A DNA stretch of 64,000 nucleotides from Streptomyces galbus (GTDB lineage Bacteria > Actinomycetota > Actinomycetes > Streptomycetales > Streptomycetaceae). Below the pieces are notes generated by a model, which did not search any database, had not been told where the DNA came from, and worked only from the letters and a program-made list of their open reading frames with translations. Shown one piece after another: positions 25,811 through 33,598 of this stretch. The translations under genes were made by a program, and so were the position numbers. The stretch lies in assembly GCF_005280195.1 (NCBI RefSeq), contig NZ_SZPR01000011.1, forward strand, positions 186,001-250,000. The letters run 5' to 3'. Positions within the stretch are counted from its first letter, which is position 1. Each line of letters begins with the position of its first letter.

Positions 25811-27154
25811 ATGGTGGAGACCGCAGGCGGGGGGCCGGGCGACGGCGCCGCTGAGGTGCTCGACCGTCCGCTGCCCGACGGCGTGCGCCGCCGGGTCGTC
25901 CAGATCGTCTCGGACGGCTTCGGCGGCCTGACGCTCGGCGAACTGCCCGCGCAGTTGCGCCAGTACGCGCGGTTCGCGCCCAACCGGCGGGCCAAGTTCG
26001 CCGGCAACGCGATGGCGGCCGCGCTGGAGACCGACCCGCTGTTCCGGCAGCGGATCGGCGAGAAGCTCAGAGAGGCGCAGCCGGAGCTGTCCGGCGCCCT
26101 CGACTCCGGCTCGCCGCCCCCGGCCGCGGACCCGCTCGACGTGGCGGCCGCGGCCTACGTGCTGCGGCCCGCCGGCTGGGTGAAGCTGGTCACCGCGGCC
26201 GGCGAGGAGGCGCTGCGCGCCGACGCCGAGCGCGCCGACGAGGAGAGCCGGGCGGAGCTGGAACGGCTGCGCGAGCAACTGGACCGGTCCCGCGAGCAGA
26301 CCCGCACGGAGACCGAGCGGCTGCGCGCCGAGCTGGAGGCGGCCCGCAAGGAGGCCGAGGCGCTCCAGCGCAAGCTGCGGGCCGCCCTCAGCGACGTCAA
26401 GCGGGGCGAGGCCGCGCTGCGCAAGGCGCAGGCCGAGCTGGAGGCGGTGCGCTCCGAGGGGCAGGCGCAGGTGTCCGCCGCCGAGAGCGAGACGCGGCGC
26501 CTGAAGGCGCGGCTCGCCGAGACCGAGGCCGCCCTGGAGGCCGGCCGCAAGGCGGCCCGCGAGGGGCGCAGCGTCGAGGACATGCGGGTGCGGCTGCTGC
26601 TGGACACCGTGCTGGACGCCGCCCAGGGCCTGCGCCGCGAGCTGGCGCTGCCGCCGGTGTCGGTGCGCCCGGCGGAGACCGTGGACGCGGTCGAGCCGGG
26701 CCGGATGAGCCCCAAGGACATCGCCGCGCGGGCGCTGTCCGAGCACGATCCGGCCATCCTCGACCAGCTCCTGGCGCTGCCGCAGGCGCACCTGGTCGTC
26801 GACGGCTACAACGTCACCAAGACCGGCTATCCGCAGATGCCGCTGGAGAAGCAGCGGCTGCGCCTGCTCGGACAGCTCTCGCAGCTCGCCGCGCAGACCG
26901 GCGCCGAGGTGACGTGCGTCTTCGACGGCGCGGAGCTCGCCGCGCCCGTGCTGCTGGCCCCGCCGCGGGGCGTGCGGGTGCTGTTCTCCAAGCCCGGGGT
27001 CACCGCCGACGAGCTGATCCGGCAGCTCGTGCGGGCCGAGCCGCCGGGCCGCCCGGTCATCGTCGCCTCCACCGACCGGGAGGTCGCGGACGGCGTCGCC
27101 CGGGTCGGTGCCCGACCGGTCGCTTCTGCGGTACTCCTGAAGCGGTTGTCCTGA
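25811..27154 (+). CDS. NYN-domain (YacP-like) putative RNA nuclease with coiled coil
   Basis: 447 residues. The N-terminal ~110 residues are a helical region of unknown type. ~135-255 is a long Glu/Arg/Ala coiled coil. The C-terminal ~320-447 is a NYN/PIN-like domain starting LVVDGYNVTKTGYP, with acidic residues in CVFDGAEL and ASTDREVADG, as in YacP/Rae1-type ribonucleases. Starts at ATG 25811, 67 bp after the zinc-ribbon gene. It probably acts in RNA decay or ribosome-linked cleavage by analogy; activity is not shown. Confidence 0.85.
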   Translation: MVETAGGGPGDGAAEVLDRPLPDGVRRRVVQIVSDGFGGLTLGELPAQLRQYARFAPNRRAKFAGNAMAAALETDPLFRQRIGEKLREAQPELSGALDSGSPPPAADPLDVAAAAYVLRPAGWVKLVTAAGEEALRADAERADEESRAELERLREQLDRSREQTRTETERLRAELEAARKEAEALQRKLRAALSDVKRGEAALRKAQAELEAVRSEGQAQVSAAESETRRLKARLAETEAALEAGRKAAREGRSVEDMRVRLLLDTVLDAAQGLRRELALPPVSVRPAETVDAVEPGRMSPKDIAARALSEHDPAILDQLLALPQAHLVVDGYNVTKTGYPQMPLEKQRLRLLGQLSQLAAQTGAEVTCVFDGAELAAPVLLAPPRGVRVLFSKPGVTADELIRQLVRAEPPGRPVIVASTDREVADGVARVGARPVASAVLLKRLS

Positions 27155-27182
27155 AGGGCAAGTTCCGCGTTCAATGCCCGAA

Positions 27183-27210
27183 TTGACAGGGGCGTTGTGC
27201 GACGTAGCGT
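27183..27210 (+). promoter_or_regulatory. Candidate distal promoter of the NlpC/P60 gene
   Basis: TTGACA (27183-27188), a 16-nt spacer and TAGCGT (27205-27210) match the vegetative sigma consensus. Between this and the next promoter is GAGAG-N8-CTCTC with a run of seven T (27259-27276), which could attenuate. Confidence 0.5.
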
Positions 27211-27282
27211 CAACCGACTCTCACTGGTCGTGAGTTGCTCGCAAATATCGTGTTGCGTGAGAGGTTTTTTTCTCTCCAGGAT

Positions 27283-27312
27283 TTGAACTGATCACGATGA
27301 GGTCACTAGGGT
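27283..27312 (+). promoter_or_regulatory. Candidate proximal promoter of the NlpC/P60 gene
   Basis: TTGAAC (27283-27288), an 18-nt spacer and TAGGGT (27307-27312) predict a start near 27319, giving a ~47-nt leader with CAAGGAG before GTG 27366. Confidence 0.55.
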
Positions 27313-27365
27313 CTGGGCTCGAACCTCCGAACAGGTGATCCCTCACAGCAAGGAGTTCGCCTCCC

Positions 27366-28400
27366 GTGGCGTCCCATCGTCGACCCAAGCAGACCAGTCG
27401 CGCGCGCGTGACCGTGCTGACCACCGCTGCTGCCGCCGCCGTCGTCCTGAGTTCCCAGGCCGCCAACGCCGCGCCGAGCGAGAAGCCCTCCAAGGACGAG
27501 GTCAAGACCAAGGTCGACAAGCTGTACGAGGAGGCCGAGCAGGCCACCGAGAAGTACAACGGCGCCAAGGAGAAGCAGGAGAAGCTCCAGAAGGAGATCT
27601 CCACCATCCAGGACAACGTCGCCCGCGGCCAGGAGGAGCTCAACGAGCTGCGCGACTCCATAGGCATGGCGGCGGCCGCCCAGTACCGCACCGGCAGCAT
27701 CGACTCCTCCCTCCAGCTCTTCCTGTCCTCCGACCCGGACGACTACCTGGACAAGGCGTCCACCGCCGACCAGCTCAGCGCCCAGCAGGTCGAGGCGCTG
27801 AAGAAGATCCAGGAGAAGCAGCGCGAGCTCGCGCAGGAGCGCTCCGAGGCGTCCGGCAAGCTCACGGACCTCGCCTCCACCCGCACCGAACTGGGCAAGA
27901 AGAAGAAGGAAGTCCAGGCCAAGCTCGCCGAGGCGCAGAAGCTCCTCAACAGCCTGACCGCCGCGGAGAAGGCCGAACTGGCCGCCGCCGACGCCCGCGC
28001 CAGCCGCTCCTCCAGCGCGCGCGTCGACCTCAGCGGCGCGACCGCCGGCTCCAGCCGCGCCATGGCCGCCTTCCAGGCCGCCCAGAGCAAGATCGGCTCG
28101 CCGTACGTCTACGGCGCCACCGGCCCGTCCTCCTTCGACTGCTCGGGCCTGACCTCCTGGGCCTACGCCCAGGCCGGCGTCGGCATCCCGCGCACCTCGC
28201 AGGCCCAGGCCAACGCCGGCACGCGCATCTACAGCCAGAGCGACCTCCAGGTCGGCGACCTGGTCATCTTCTACGGCGACTACCACCACGTCGGCTTCTA
28301 CGCGGGCAACGGCCAGGTGCTGCACGCCCCGCGCACCGGCACCGTGGTGCGCTACGAGTCCATCAACAACATGCCGTTCCAGTTCGGCGTGCGGATCTGA
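27366..28400 (+). CDS. Secreted NlpC/P60 (C40) peptidoglycan hydrolase with coiled coil, copy 1
   Basis: 344 residues from GTG 27366. The Sec signal peptide ends at ANAAPSE. ~45-215 is a long Lys/Glu coiled coil that usually keeps the enzyme inactive until recruited. ~235-344 is the NlpC/P60 domain with Cys259 in SSFDCSGLTSW and the catalytic His in YHHVGFYAG. It cleaves D-Glu to diaminopimelate stem peptide bonds. It is tandem with a close paralogue; a similar gene (Rv2190c) sits near qcr genes in mycobacteria (recalled). Confidence 0.94.
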   Translation: MASHRRPKQTSRARVTVLTTAAAAAVVLSSQAANAAPSEKPSKDEVKTKVDKLYEEAEQATEKYNGAKEKQEKLQKEISTIQDNVARGQEELNELRDSIGMAAAAQYRTGSIDSSLQLFLSSDPDDYLDKASTADQLSAQQVEALKKIQEKQRELAQERSEASGKLTDLASTRTELGKKKKEVQAKLAEAQKLLNSLTAAEKAELAAADARASRSSSARVDLSGATAGSSRAMAAFQAAQSKIGSPYVYGATGPSSFDCSGLTSWAYAQAGVGIPRTSQAQANAGTRIYSQSDLQVGDLVIFYGDYHHVGFYAGNGQVLHAPRTGTVVRYESINNMPFQFGVRI

Positions 28401-28481
28401 CCCCCGCGCCGGCCAGGGTGCCGGCCGCGTCCAAGATCAGGACACGGCACCGCCCGAACGGGCGAATCGCGTCCGCCCGAA

Positions 28482-28528
28482 GTGACCCCCCGCCCCGCCA
28501 CTGACCTGCGTCGGTGGCGGGGCGTCAC
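28482..28528 (+). terminator. Hairpin terminator between the tandem NlpC/P60 genes
   Basis: GCCCCGCCAC (28492-28501) pairs with GTGGCGGGGC (28514-28523), and outer GTGAC/GTCAC extends the stem. The second paralogue thus probably has its own promoter. Confidence 0.75.
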
Positions 28529-28622
28529 GTTCTGCGCCCCGCCGGGTCGTTGGTCCACCCCTGGTCGCGGGGCTACTGTCTGCCGCGTTTCCCCGTCCGC
28601 CAGTGGAAGGAGCGCGGCTTTC

Positions 28623-29633
28623 GTGGGGTCCCACCGTCGCCTAGCACCGTCCGGGTTCGACCGCGGAGCCGCGACCGCGCTCTGCGTCATGTCGGCCGCC
28701 GCCGCGGCCCTCGGAGCCGTCCCGGCCACGGCCGCGCCGCACGACACCCGAGCCGAGGTCGACCGCCTGTACACGGAGGCCGAGAAGGCCACCGAGGCCT
28801 ACAACAAGGCCGACGAACGCGCCGGCACCCTGCGCCGGCAGGTGACCGACGCGCAGGACCGCATCGCGCGCCAGCAACTGCGCATCAACACGATGCGCGA
28901 CCGGCTCGGCTCGCTCGCCGGCGCCCAGTACCGGGCCGGCGGCCTCGACCCGTCCCTCGCCCTGCTGTTCTCCGACGACCCGGACGACTACCTCGACAAG
29001 GCGGCCGCCCTGGACCGGATCACCGCCCACCAGGCGGGCGAGCTGAGGGAGCTGCAGGACGCGATGCGCGACCTCGCCCAGGAACGCGCCGAGGCCACGC
29101 GCCGGCTCAGCGAGCTGGAGCGCAGCCGCCGGGCGGTCGCCACCCACAAGCAGACCGTGGAGCGCAAGCTTGCCCGGGCCCGCCGGCTCCTGAACAGCCT
29201 GCCGCCGGCCGAGCGCGCGGCCTACGGCCGGGCCTCCCGCTCGGGGCGCGACGGCATGGCCTTCCCCGGTGGCGAGGTGCCCGTCTCCGGCCGCGCGGCC
29301 GCCGCGGTGGCCGCCGCCCGCTCCGCCCTCGGCCGGCCCTACGTCTGGGGCGCCAACGGCCCCTCCGGCTTCGACTGCTCGGGCCTGATGCAGTGGTCGT
29401 ACGCGCAGGCCGGTGTCGCCCTGCCGCGGACCTCCCAGGCCCAGGCGCACGCCGGGCGCCGCGTCCCGCTCTCCCAGGCCCGGCCCGGCGACCTCGTCAC
29501 CTACCGCTCCGACGCCAGCCACGTCGGCATGTACGTCGGCAACGGCCGGGTCATCCACGCCCCCTACCCCGGCGCCCCGGTGCGCTACGACCCGGTCGGC
29601 ATGATGCCGATCTCGTCGGTGACCCGCCCCTGA
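28623..29633 (+). CDS. Secreted NlpC/P60 peptidoglycan hydrolase with coiled coil, copy 2
   Basis: 336 residues from GTG 28623, with GGAAGGAG 10 nt upstream. Same architecture as the preceding gene: signal peptide ending near ATAAPHD, coiled coil ~40-190, catalytic domain ~215-336 with Cys252 in SGFDCSGLMQW and His in ASHVGMYVG. The stretch DDPDDYLDKA and the PRTSQAQA motif are shared, showing tandem duplication. This copy has a more Arg-rich coiled coil and weaker match outside the catalytic site. Its role is in cell separation or wall growth. Confidence 0.93.
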   Translation: MGSHRRLAPSGFDRGAATALCVMSAAAAALGAVPATAAPHDTRAEVDRLYTEAEKATEAYNKADERAGTLRRQVTDAQDRIARQQLRINTMRDRLGSLAGAQYRAGGLDPSLALLFSDDPDDYLDKAAALDRITAHQAGELRELQDAMRDLAQERAEATRRLSELERSRRAVATHKQTVERKLARARRLLNSLPPAERAAYGRASRSGRDGMAFPGGEVPVSGRAAAAVAAARSALGRPYVWGANGPSGFDCSGLMQWSYAQAGVALPRTSQAQAHAGRRVPLSQARPGDLVTYRSDASHVGMYVGNGRVIHAPYPGAPVRYDPVGMMPISSVTRP

Positions 29634-29705
29634 GCGCTTCCCCCGCCGTGAGTGGCCGTTGCCGTCCGGGGTCCGCCGCGGGCCCCGCGCCGTACGATCG
29701 GGAGG

Positions 29706-30908
29706 ATGGCTGGTCGACGGCGGGTGCGCGGGTCCCTCGTGGTGGCGCTGTGCCTGCTGCTGGTCGCCCTCGCGGGCTGCGGCGGCCGGCCGGCCACCGA
29801 CACCGCGCGCGCCGACGTGCAGCGGCTGCTGGACCGGCGGGCGGCGGCCCTCCTCGCCCACGACCCGGGCGCCTACGCCGCCACCGGCGCGGCCGACGGC
29901 TACGCGCGGGTGCGCGCGGTGCCGCTGGAGGAGTTCTCCTACCGGGTGGGCGCGGTGCACGGCGACGGCGCCGCCCGCACCGCCGACGTCCGGCTGAGCT
30001 ACCGCGTCCGGGGCTACGACCGGGCGCCCGTCACCGCGGCCCGCACGGTGCGCCTGGCCCGGGACGCCGACGGCGGCTGGGCGGTGACGGCGGAGACGCC
30101 CGCGTCCGGGGCGGGCGCCCAGCTCTGGGACCAGGGGACGGTGGACGTCGTGCGCGGGGAGCGCAGCCTGGTGATGGGCGTCGGGCAGCCCGGGGAGCGG
30201 CTGCGCACCTTCGCGGACCTGGCCGACCGGGCCGTGCCCGCGGTGTCGGCGGCCTGGGGCACCGGGTGGGCGCTGCACGTGGTGGTGCTGGTGCCGAAGT
30301 CCCTGGACGGCATGGCCGCGCTGCTCGGCTCGCCCGCCTCCTCCTACCGGGGCATCGCCGCGGTCACCACCGGCGAGACCGGCGGCCCGCCCCGGGCGCC
30401 CGCGGACCGGATCGTGGTCAACCCCGACGCCTACGGGATGCTCGGCGCGGCCGGCCGGCAGGTCGTCCTCACCCACGAGACCACCCATGTCGCGACCCGC
30501 GCCCACACCAACGGGGCGACCCCGCTGTGGCTGTCCGAGGGGTACGCGGACTACGTCGGCTACCGCGGCACCGGCCGCACCCCGGGCGAGGTCGCGCCCG
30601 AACTCGTGGGCGCCGTGTCCCGCGGCGACGTCCCGGCGGCGCTGCCCGCCGACGCCGACTTCGGCTTCTCGGGGGACGCCGTGCGGCTGGCCGAGGCGTA
30701 CGAGGGCGGCTGGCTGGCGTGCCGGATGATCGCCGGGCGCTGGGGCGAGGAGCGGCTCGACGCCTTCTACCGGGCCGTCGGGGCGCACGGGAAGCGGGCG
30801 GGCGCGGTCGAGGGCGCCCTGCGCGGCGAGCTGGGGACGAGCCTGGCGGACTTCACCGCCGACTGGCGCCAGTACGTGCGCGACCAGCTCGGCGCCCCGG
30901 CCGGCTGA
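29706..30908 (+). CDS. Lipoprotein with zincin-like HETTH motif
   Basis: 400 residues. The signal peptide ends in lipobox LVALAGC. ~30-150 resembles a nuclear-transport-factor-like fold used as a spacer domain (ARADVQRLLDRRAAALLAHD). ~170-400 contains VLTHETTHVATRA (His257-His261) followed by WLSEGYADYVGY, the pattern of gluzincin peptidases, with the third ligand Glu in SEGYAD. So it is a probable cell-surface metallopeptidase. ATG 29706 lies 7 nt after TACGAT (29693-29698) with no room for a ribosome binding site, indicating a leaderless start. Confidence 0.82.
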   Translation: MAGRRRVRGSLVVALCLLLVALAGCGGRPATDTARADVQRLLDRRAAALLAHDPGAYAATGAADGYARVRAVPLEEFSYRVGAVHGDGAARTADVRLSYRVRGYDRAPVTAARTVRLARDADGGWAVTAETPASGAGAQLWDQGTVDVVRGERSLVMGVGQPGERLRTFADLADRAVPAVSAAWGTGWALHVVVLVPKSLDGMAALLGSPASSYRGIAAVTTGETGGPPRAPADRIVVNPDAYGMLGAAGRQVVLTHETTHVATRAHTNGATPLWLSEGYADYVGYRGTGRTPGEVAPELVGAVSRGDVPAALPADADFGFSGDAVRLAEAYEGGWLACRMIAGRWGEERLDAFYRAVGAHGKRAGAVEGALRGELGTSLADFTADWRQYVRDQLGAPAG

Positions 30909-30997
30909 CCGGGCCCCCGCGGTCGGCCCTCCGGCTCGGCGCTCGCGACGGCCGGGCAGTGCGCGGCGGTGGCCCGGCTGCTGCGGCGCGGGCGGCG

Positions 30998-32269
30998 TCA
31001 GGAGGATGCGGACGTCTCCCTGGTCCGCGCGGCCTGACCGGGCACGGGCGCCGGCGCCCCGTCCGGCACGGTGGAGCGCCACAGCCGTACGGCGGCGACG
31101 ACCGCGGCCGCCATCAGCAGGCCGTTGCGGAGGAACAGCAGGGCCACGCCGAGCGGATCGCTCGCGACGACGTGCGCGAACCACACCGGGAACTCCAGCA
31201 CCGTCACCAGCGACGCGGCCGTCACCAGCAGGGCGGCCGGGAGCATCCGGCTCGCCCGGAAGCACAGGCACACCGCCGCGAGCCCGACCAACCACACCAG
31301 GTACTGGGGGCTGATCACCCGGCTGGTGACGGTGAACAGCAGCACCGCCGTGAAGGCCGCGTCGGCGGGCGCGGCCGGCCCGAACCGGCGGGCCCGCAGC
31401 CGCCACAGCAGCAGCCAGCCGAAGGCCAGCGCCGTCAGCACCTGCGCGGCGATGCTCACCTCGCGCACGTACGGCCCGAGGAACTCCATCGAGCCGTAGT
31501 GCAGCAGCACCTGCCCGTCCCAGCCGGTGTGCCGGGCCACGTGCAGGACCAGTCCGCCCAGCGACTCCACCTCGGTGCCCCGGTCGCGCTGGGAGGTCAG
31601 GAAGGCGAACGCGCCGGGGGCCGCCAGTGCGCACACCCCGGCGAGGACCGCCGTGCAGGCCGCCGCGGCACCCCACGTCCGCCGGCGCACGGCCCCGGCC
31701 AGCAGCAGCGCCGGCCACACCTTCAGCAGCGCCCCGAACCCGATGAGGACGCCGGCCACCCGCGGGTGGCGGGCCCCGGCCACCAGCGCGGCCACCGCCA
31801 CGGCGGTCACCATCACGTCGTAGCGCGCGTACACGGTCGGGCCGAGCAGCGGCAGGCCCGCCACCCACAGCCGGGCGCCGCGCGGGCCCCGGTCCGCTCC
31901 GGTGCCGGCGCGCAGCAGCAGCATCAGCACGACGAGGTCGGCGAGGAACGCCAGCACGAAGAACGCCGACGCGTAGTCCAGGAAGGGCAGCAGGCCGGGG
32001 GCGAGGATCGCGAGGGCCGCGCCCGGCGGGTACTGCCAGGTGACGTCGGCCCCGGGGAAGGTCCCGGTGCGCAGGACGTCGAACCAGCCCTGGTAGATCA
32101 CGGACACGTCGCCGGTGACGTCCGGGCCGGGGAAGGTCCACACCTCGAACACGCACAGCAGCAGGAGCAGCCGGGTCACGCTCCAGACGGCGAGGAGCCC
32201 GGCCGGCGCGTGCGGCCCGGCCGGTCCGGCGGGTCGGTGGGCGACCCGCTCTGCGCCTGTGATGTCCAC
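30998..32269 (-). CDS. Polyprenol-phosphate-dependent mannosyltransferase-like membrane protein (GT87)
   Basis: About 423 residues with ten or more membrane helices. Early-loop acidic residues (FPGPDVTGDVSVIYQGWF, ADVTWQYPPGAA) and the GPTVYARYDVMVTA segment fit the GT-C fold family GT87, known for alpha-mannosyl transfer to lipomannan-type glycolipids in mycobacteria (Rv2181). GTG 32269 is preferred for AGGGG 5 nt upstream; ATG 32308 would add 13 residues. It is divergent from the PimB'-like gene, supporting a joint role in mannosylated envelope lipids. Confidence 0.82.
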   Translation of the reverse strand: MDITGAERVAHRPAGPAGPHAPAGLLAVWSVTRLLLLLCVFEVWTFPGPDVTGDVSVIYQGWFDVLRTGTFPGADVTWQYPPGAALAILAPGLLPFLDYASAFFVLAFLADLVVLMLLLRAGTGADRGPRGARLWVAGLPLLGPTVYARYDVMVTAVAVAALVAGARHPRVAGVLIGFGALLKVWPALLLAGAVRRRTWGAAAACTAVLAGVCALAAPGAFAFLTSQRDRGTEVESLGGLVLHVARHTGWDGQVLLHYGSMEFLGPYVREVSIAAQVLTALAFGWLLLWRLRARRFGPAAPADAAFTAVLLFTVTSRVISPQYLVWLVGLAAVCLCFRASRMLPAALLVTAASLVTVLEFPVWFAHVVASDPLGVALLFLRNGLLMAAAVVAAVRLWRSTVPDGAPAPVPGQAARTRETSASS

Positions 32270-32421
32270 CTGTGCCCCTGTTCGTCCGCTTACGTGTGAG
32301 GGCCACATGGTCTCCCGGCGGGCTGTGCGGGAGCCATGAAGCGCGGCCGTGGCGCACCGCGCCGTTCACCGCCGCCCGGGCGTCCGCGGCGGCCGGACGG
32401 CGTTGGATACAGTCGGCGGCG

Positions 32422-33564
32422 ATGCACAAGACGCTGATCGTGACCAACGACTTCCCGCCCCGGCCGGGCGGCATCCAGGCCTTCCTGCACAACATGGCGC
32501 TGCGGCTGGACCCCGAGCGCCTCGTCGTCTACGCCTCCACCTGGAAGCGCGGCCGGGAGGGCGCCGAGGCGACGGCCGCCTTCGACGCGGAGCAGCCCTT
32601 CACCGTCGTACGCGATCGTACGACGATGCTCCTGCCCACGCCCGGCGCGACCAGGACGGCCGTCGGCCTGCTGCGCGAGCACGGCTGCACGTCGGTGTGG
32701 TTCGGGGCGGCGGCACCGCTCGGCCTGATGGCCCCGGCCCTGCGCCGGGCGGGCGCCGAGCGGCTGGTGGCCACCACCCACGGCCACGAGGCCGGCTGGG
32801 CCCAGTTGCCCGCCGCCCGGCAGCTGCTGCGCCGGATCGGCGAGGGCACGGACACGATCACCTACCTCGGCGAGTACACCCGCTCCCGGATCGCCGCCGC
32901 GCTCACGCCCGCGGCGGCCGCGCGGATGGTGCAGCTCCCGCCCGGCGTCGACGAGAAGACCTTCCACCCCGGCTCCGGCGGCGACGAGGTGCGCGCCCGC
33001 CTCGGGCTGACCGACCGTCCGGTGGTCGTGTGCGTCTCCCGGCTGGTGCGGCGCAAGGGCCAGGACACCCTGATCCGGGCGATGCCCCGCATCCTGGCCG
33101 CCGAGCCGGACGCCGTCCTGCTGATCGTCGGCGGCGGCCCGTACGACAAGGACCTGCGGCGCCTCGCGGCCGACACGGGCGTGGCCGCCTCCGTCCGCTT
33201 CACCGGCCCCGTCCCCTGGGCGGAGCTGCCCGCCCACTACGGCGCCGGCGACGTCTTCGCCATGCCCTGCCGCACCCGGCGCGGCGGCCTCGACGTGGAA
33301 GGGCTCGGCATCGTCTACCTGGAGGCGTCCGCGACGGGCCTGCCGGTCGTCGCCGGCGACTCGGGCGGCGCCCCGGACGCGGTGCTCGACGGCGAGACGG
33401 GCTGGGTGGTGCGGGGCGGCTCGGCCGAGGAGACCGCCGAGCGCGTCGTCACCCTGCTGGGCGACGCGGAGCTGCGCCGCCGGATGGGCGAGCGGGGCCG
33501 CCGCTGGGTGGAGGAGAAGTGGCGCTGGGACCTCCTGGCCGAGAGGCTGAGGGAACTCCTCTGA
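32422..33564 (+). CDS. GT4 glycosyltransferase, PimB'-like phosphatidylinositol mannosyltransferase
   Basis: 380 residues with a GT-B fold: N-terminal LIVTNDFPPRPGGIQAFLHN (acceptor side), and C-terminal donor-site SRLVRRKGQDTLI and EGLGIVYLEASATGLPVVAGDSGGAPDAV, the E-x7-E motif. Closely resembles PimB' (Rv2188c), which adds the second mannose to phosphatidylinositol mannoside from GDP-mannose at the inner membrane face. ATG 32422 is 8 nt after TACAGT with no ribosome binding site, so it is possibly leaderless. A 22-bp palindrome lies inside the gene at 32604-32625. Confidence 0.85.
   Translation: MHKTLIVTNDFPPRPGGIQAFLHNMALRLDPERLVVYASTWKRGREGAEATAAFDAEQPFTVVRDRTTMLLPTPGATRTAVGLLREHGCTSVWFGAAAPLGLMAPALRRAGAERLVATTHGHEAGWAQLPAARQLLRRIGEGTDTITYLGEYTRSRIAAALTPAAAARMVQLPPGVDEKTFHPGSGGDEVRARLGLTDRPVVVCVSRLVRRKGQDTLIRAMPRILAAEPDAVLLIVGGGPYDKDLRRLAADTGVAASVRFTGPVPWAELPAHYGAGDVFAMPCRTRRGGLDVEGLGIVYLEASATGLPVVAGDSGGAPDAVLDGETGWVVRGGSAEETAERVVTLLGDAELRRRMGERGRRWVEEKWRWDLLAERLRELL
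32604..32625. repeat. Intragenic 22-bp palindrome in the PimB'-like gene
   Basis: CGTCGTACG (32604-32612) and CGTACGACG (32617-32625) are perfect inverted arms around CGAT. It encodes V-V-R-D-R-T-T using a GTA codon that is rare in this GC-rich genome. Confidence 0.6.
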
Positions 33565-33598
33565 GCCGGCCCGGCCGCCAGGGGGCCCCGCAGCGCCG

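Noticed and set aside
27155-27365. c-di-AMP (ydaO-type) riboswitch before the NlpC/P60 gene
   Set aside because: Such switches often precede actinobacterial wall hydrolase genes, but the conserved ydaO core segments are not present here; only promoters and a small T-rich hairpin are seen.
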